A stretch of DNA of 5,762 nt, taken from positions 1 to 5,762 of the forward strand of contig JALNXP010000161.1 in assembly GCA_023230285.1 (NCBI GenBank), read 5' to 3'. Source of the DNA: Bacteroidales bacterium. Its GTDB lineage: Bacteria; Bacteroidota; Bacteroidia; Bacteroidales; BM520. Positions 5,695-5,762 of this stretch are shown here, in pieces. The position numbers and the translations under genes were made by a program. The notes under the pieces were generated by a model. That model did no database searches and was not told the DNA's origin. It worked only from the letters and a program-made list of their open reading frames with translations. The number at the start of each line of letters is the position of its first letter. The first letter of the stretch is position 1.

Positions 5695-5762
5695 TTATTG
5701 TACAGAAAAGTTAGCATTATAAATGTCGCCGTTGCTTAACGTTATCGTTAAAATATAATTTC
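5695..5762 (-). CDS. C-terminal end of an upstream gene, possible T9SS cargo (partial)
   Basis: From the window edge the minus strand encodes 21 residues, NYILTITLSNGDIYN followed by ANFSVQ, then TAA (5695-5697). The pattern of a YIL-strand, a turn with NGD and a final NFSV strand is like the last two strands of T9SS type A sorting domains, as in the neighbouring gene's GTYIFKVYQTEAVKTAKVVV. With so few residues this is suggestive only. The gene lies on the same strand as the broken surface-protein gene, 109 bases upstream of its ATG. No terminator is obvious between them, so they may have been co-transcribed. Confidence 0.45.
   Translation of the reverse strand, partial: NYILTITLSNGDIYNANFSVQ

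Overview
The window looks like chromosomal DNA from a member of the Bacteroidota, probably a Bacteroidales-like lineage that has the type IX secretion system (T9SS). The evidence is Bacteroidota-type -7 promoter boxes (TAnnTTTG), AT-rich leaders without strong Shine-Dalgarno sequences, a tandem two-domain universal stress protein, a 428-residue MetK, and a cell-surface protein ending in a T9SS type A sorting domain.

Layout. Bases 1-563 hold a complete tmRNA gene (ssrA, minus strand, 119-517) with its intrinsic terminator at 44-79. Its tag ORF encodes GENNFALAA, and the 3' CCA is not encoded. Just upstream, on the same strand, is a two-domain UspA-family gene (564-1397). A 364-base divergent intergenic region (1398-1761) separates it from metK (1762-3048, plus strand), which encodes S-adenosylmethionine synthetase. 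The metK leader contains a -7 promoter box, then a short H-type pseudoknot whose conserved blocks match the SAM-II riboswitch. A competing hairpin between that pseudoknot and the start codon could serve as the expression platform. Together these predict feedback control: MetK makes SAM, and SAM binds the leader of its own mRNA.

metK converges on a minus-strand gene, with a 40-base near-perfect palindrome (3056-3095) between them. That gene (3131-5585) would encode an 817-residue secreted protein: signal peptide, parallel beta-helix, choice-of-anchor-Q-like segment, three near-identical 86-residue PKD domains and a T9SS sorting domain. As sequenced it is broken twice, by an extra base inside the signal-peptide coding region (near 5558) and by an in-frame TAG (4862-4864). 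Other genes here use TAG as a normal stop, so recoding is unlikely; decay or sequencing error is more likely. The last 68 bases carry the C-terminal end of another minus-strand gene, possibly another T9SS cargo protein.

The best candidate for something little described is the metK leader: a SAM-II-like aptamer in a Bacteroidota background with a long linker and a mutually exclusive hairpin. The doubly disrupted surface-protein gene is the second point of interest.
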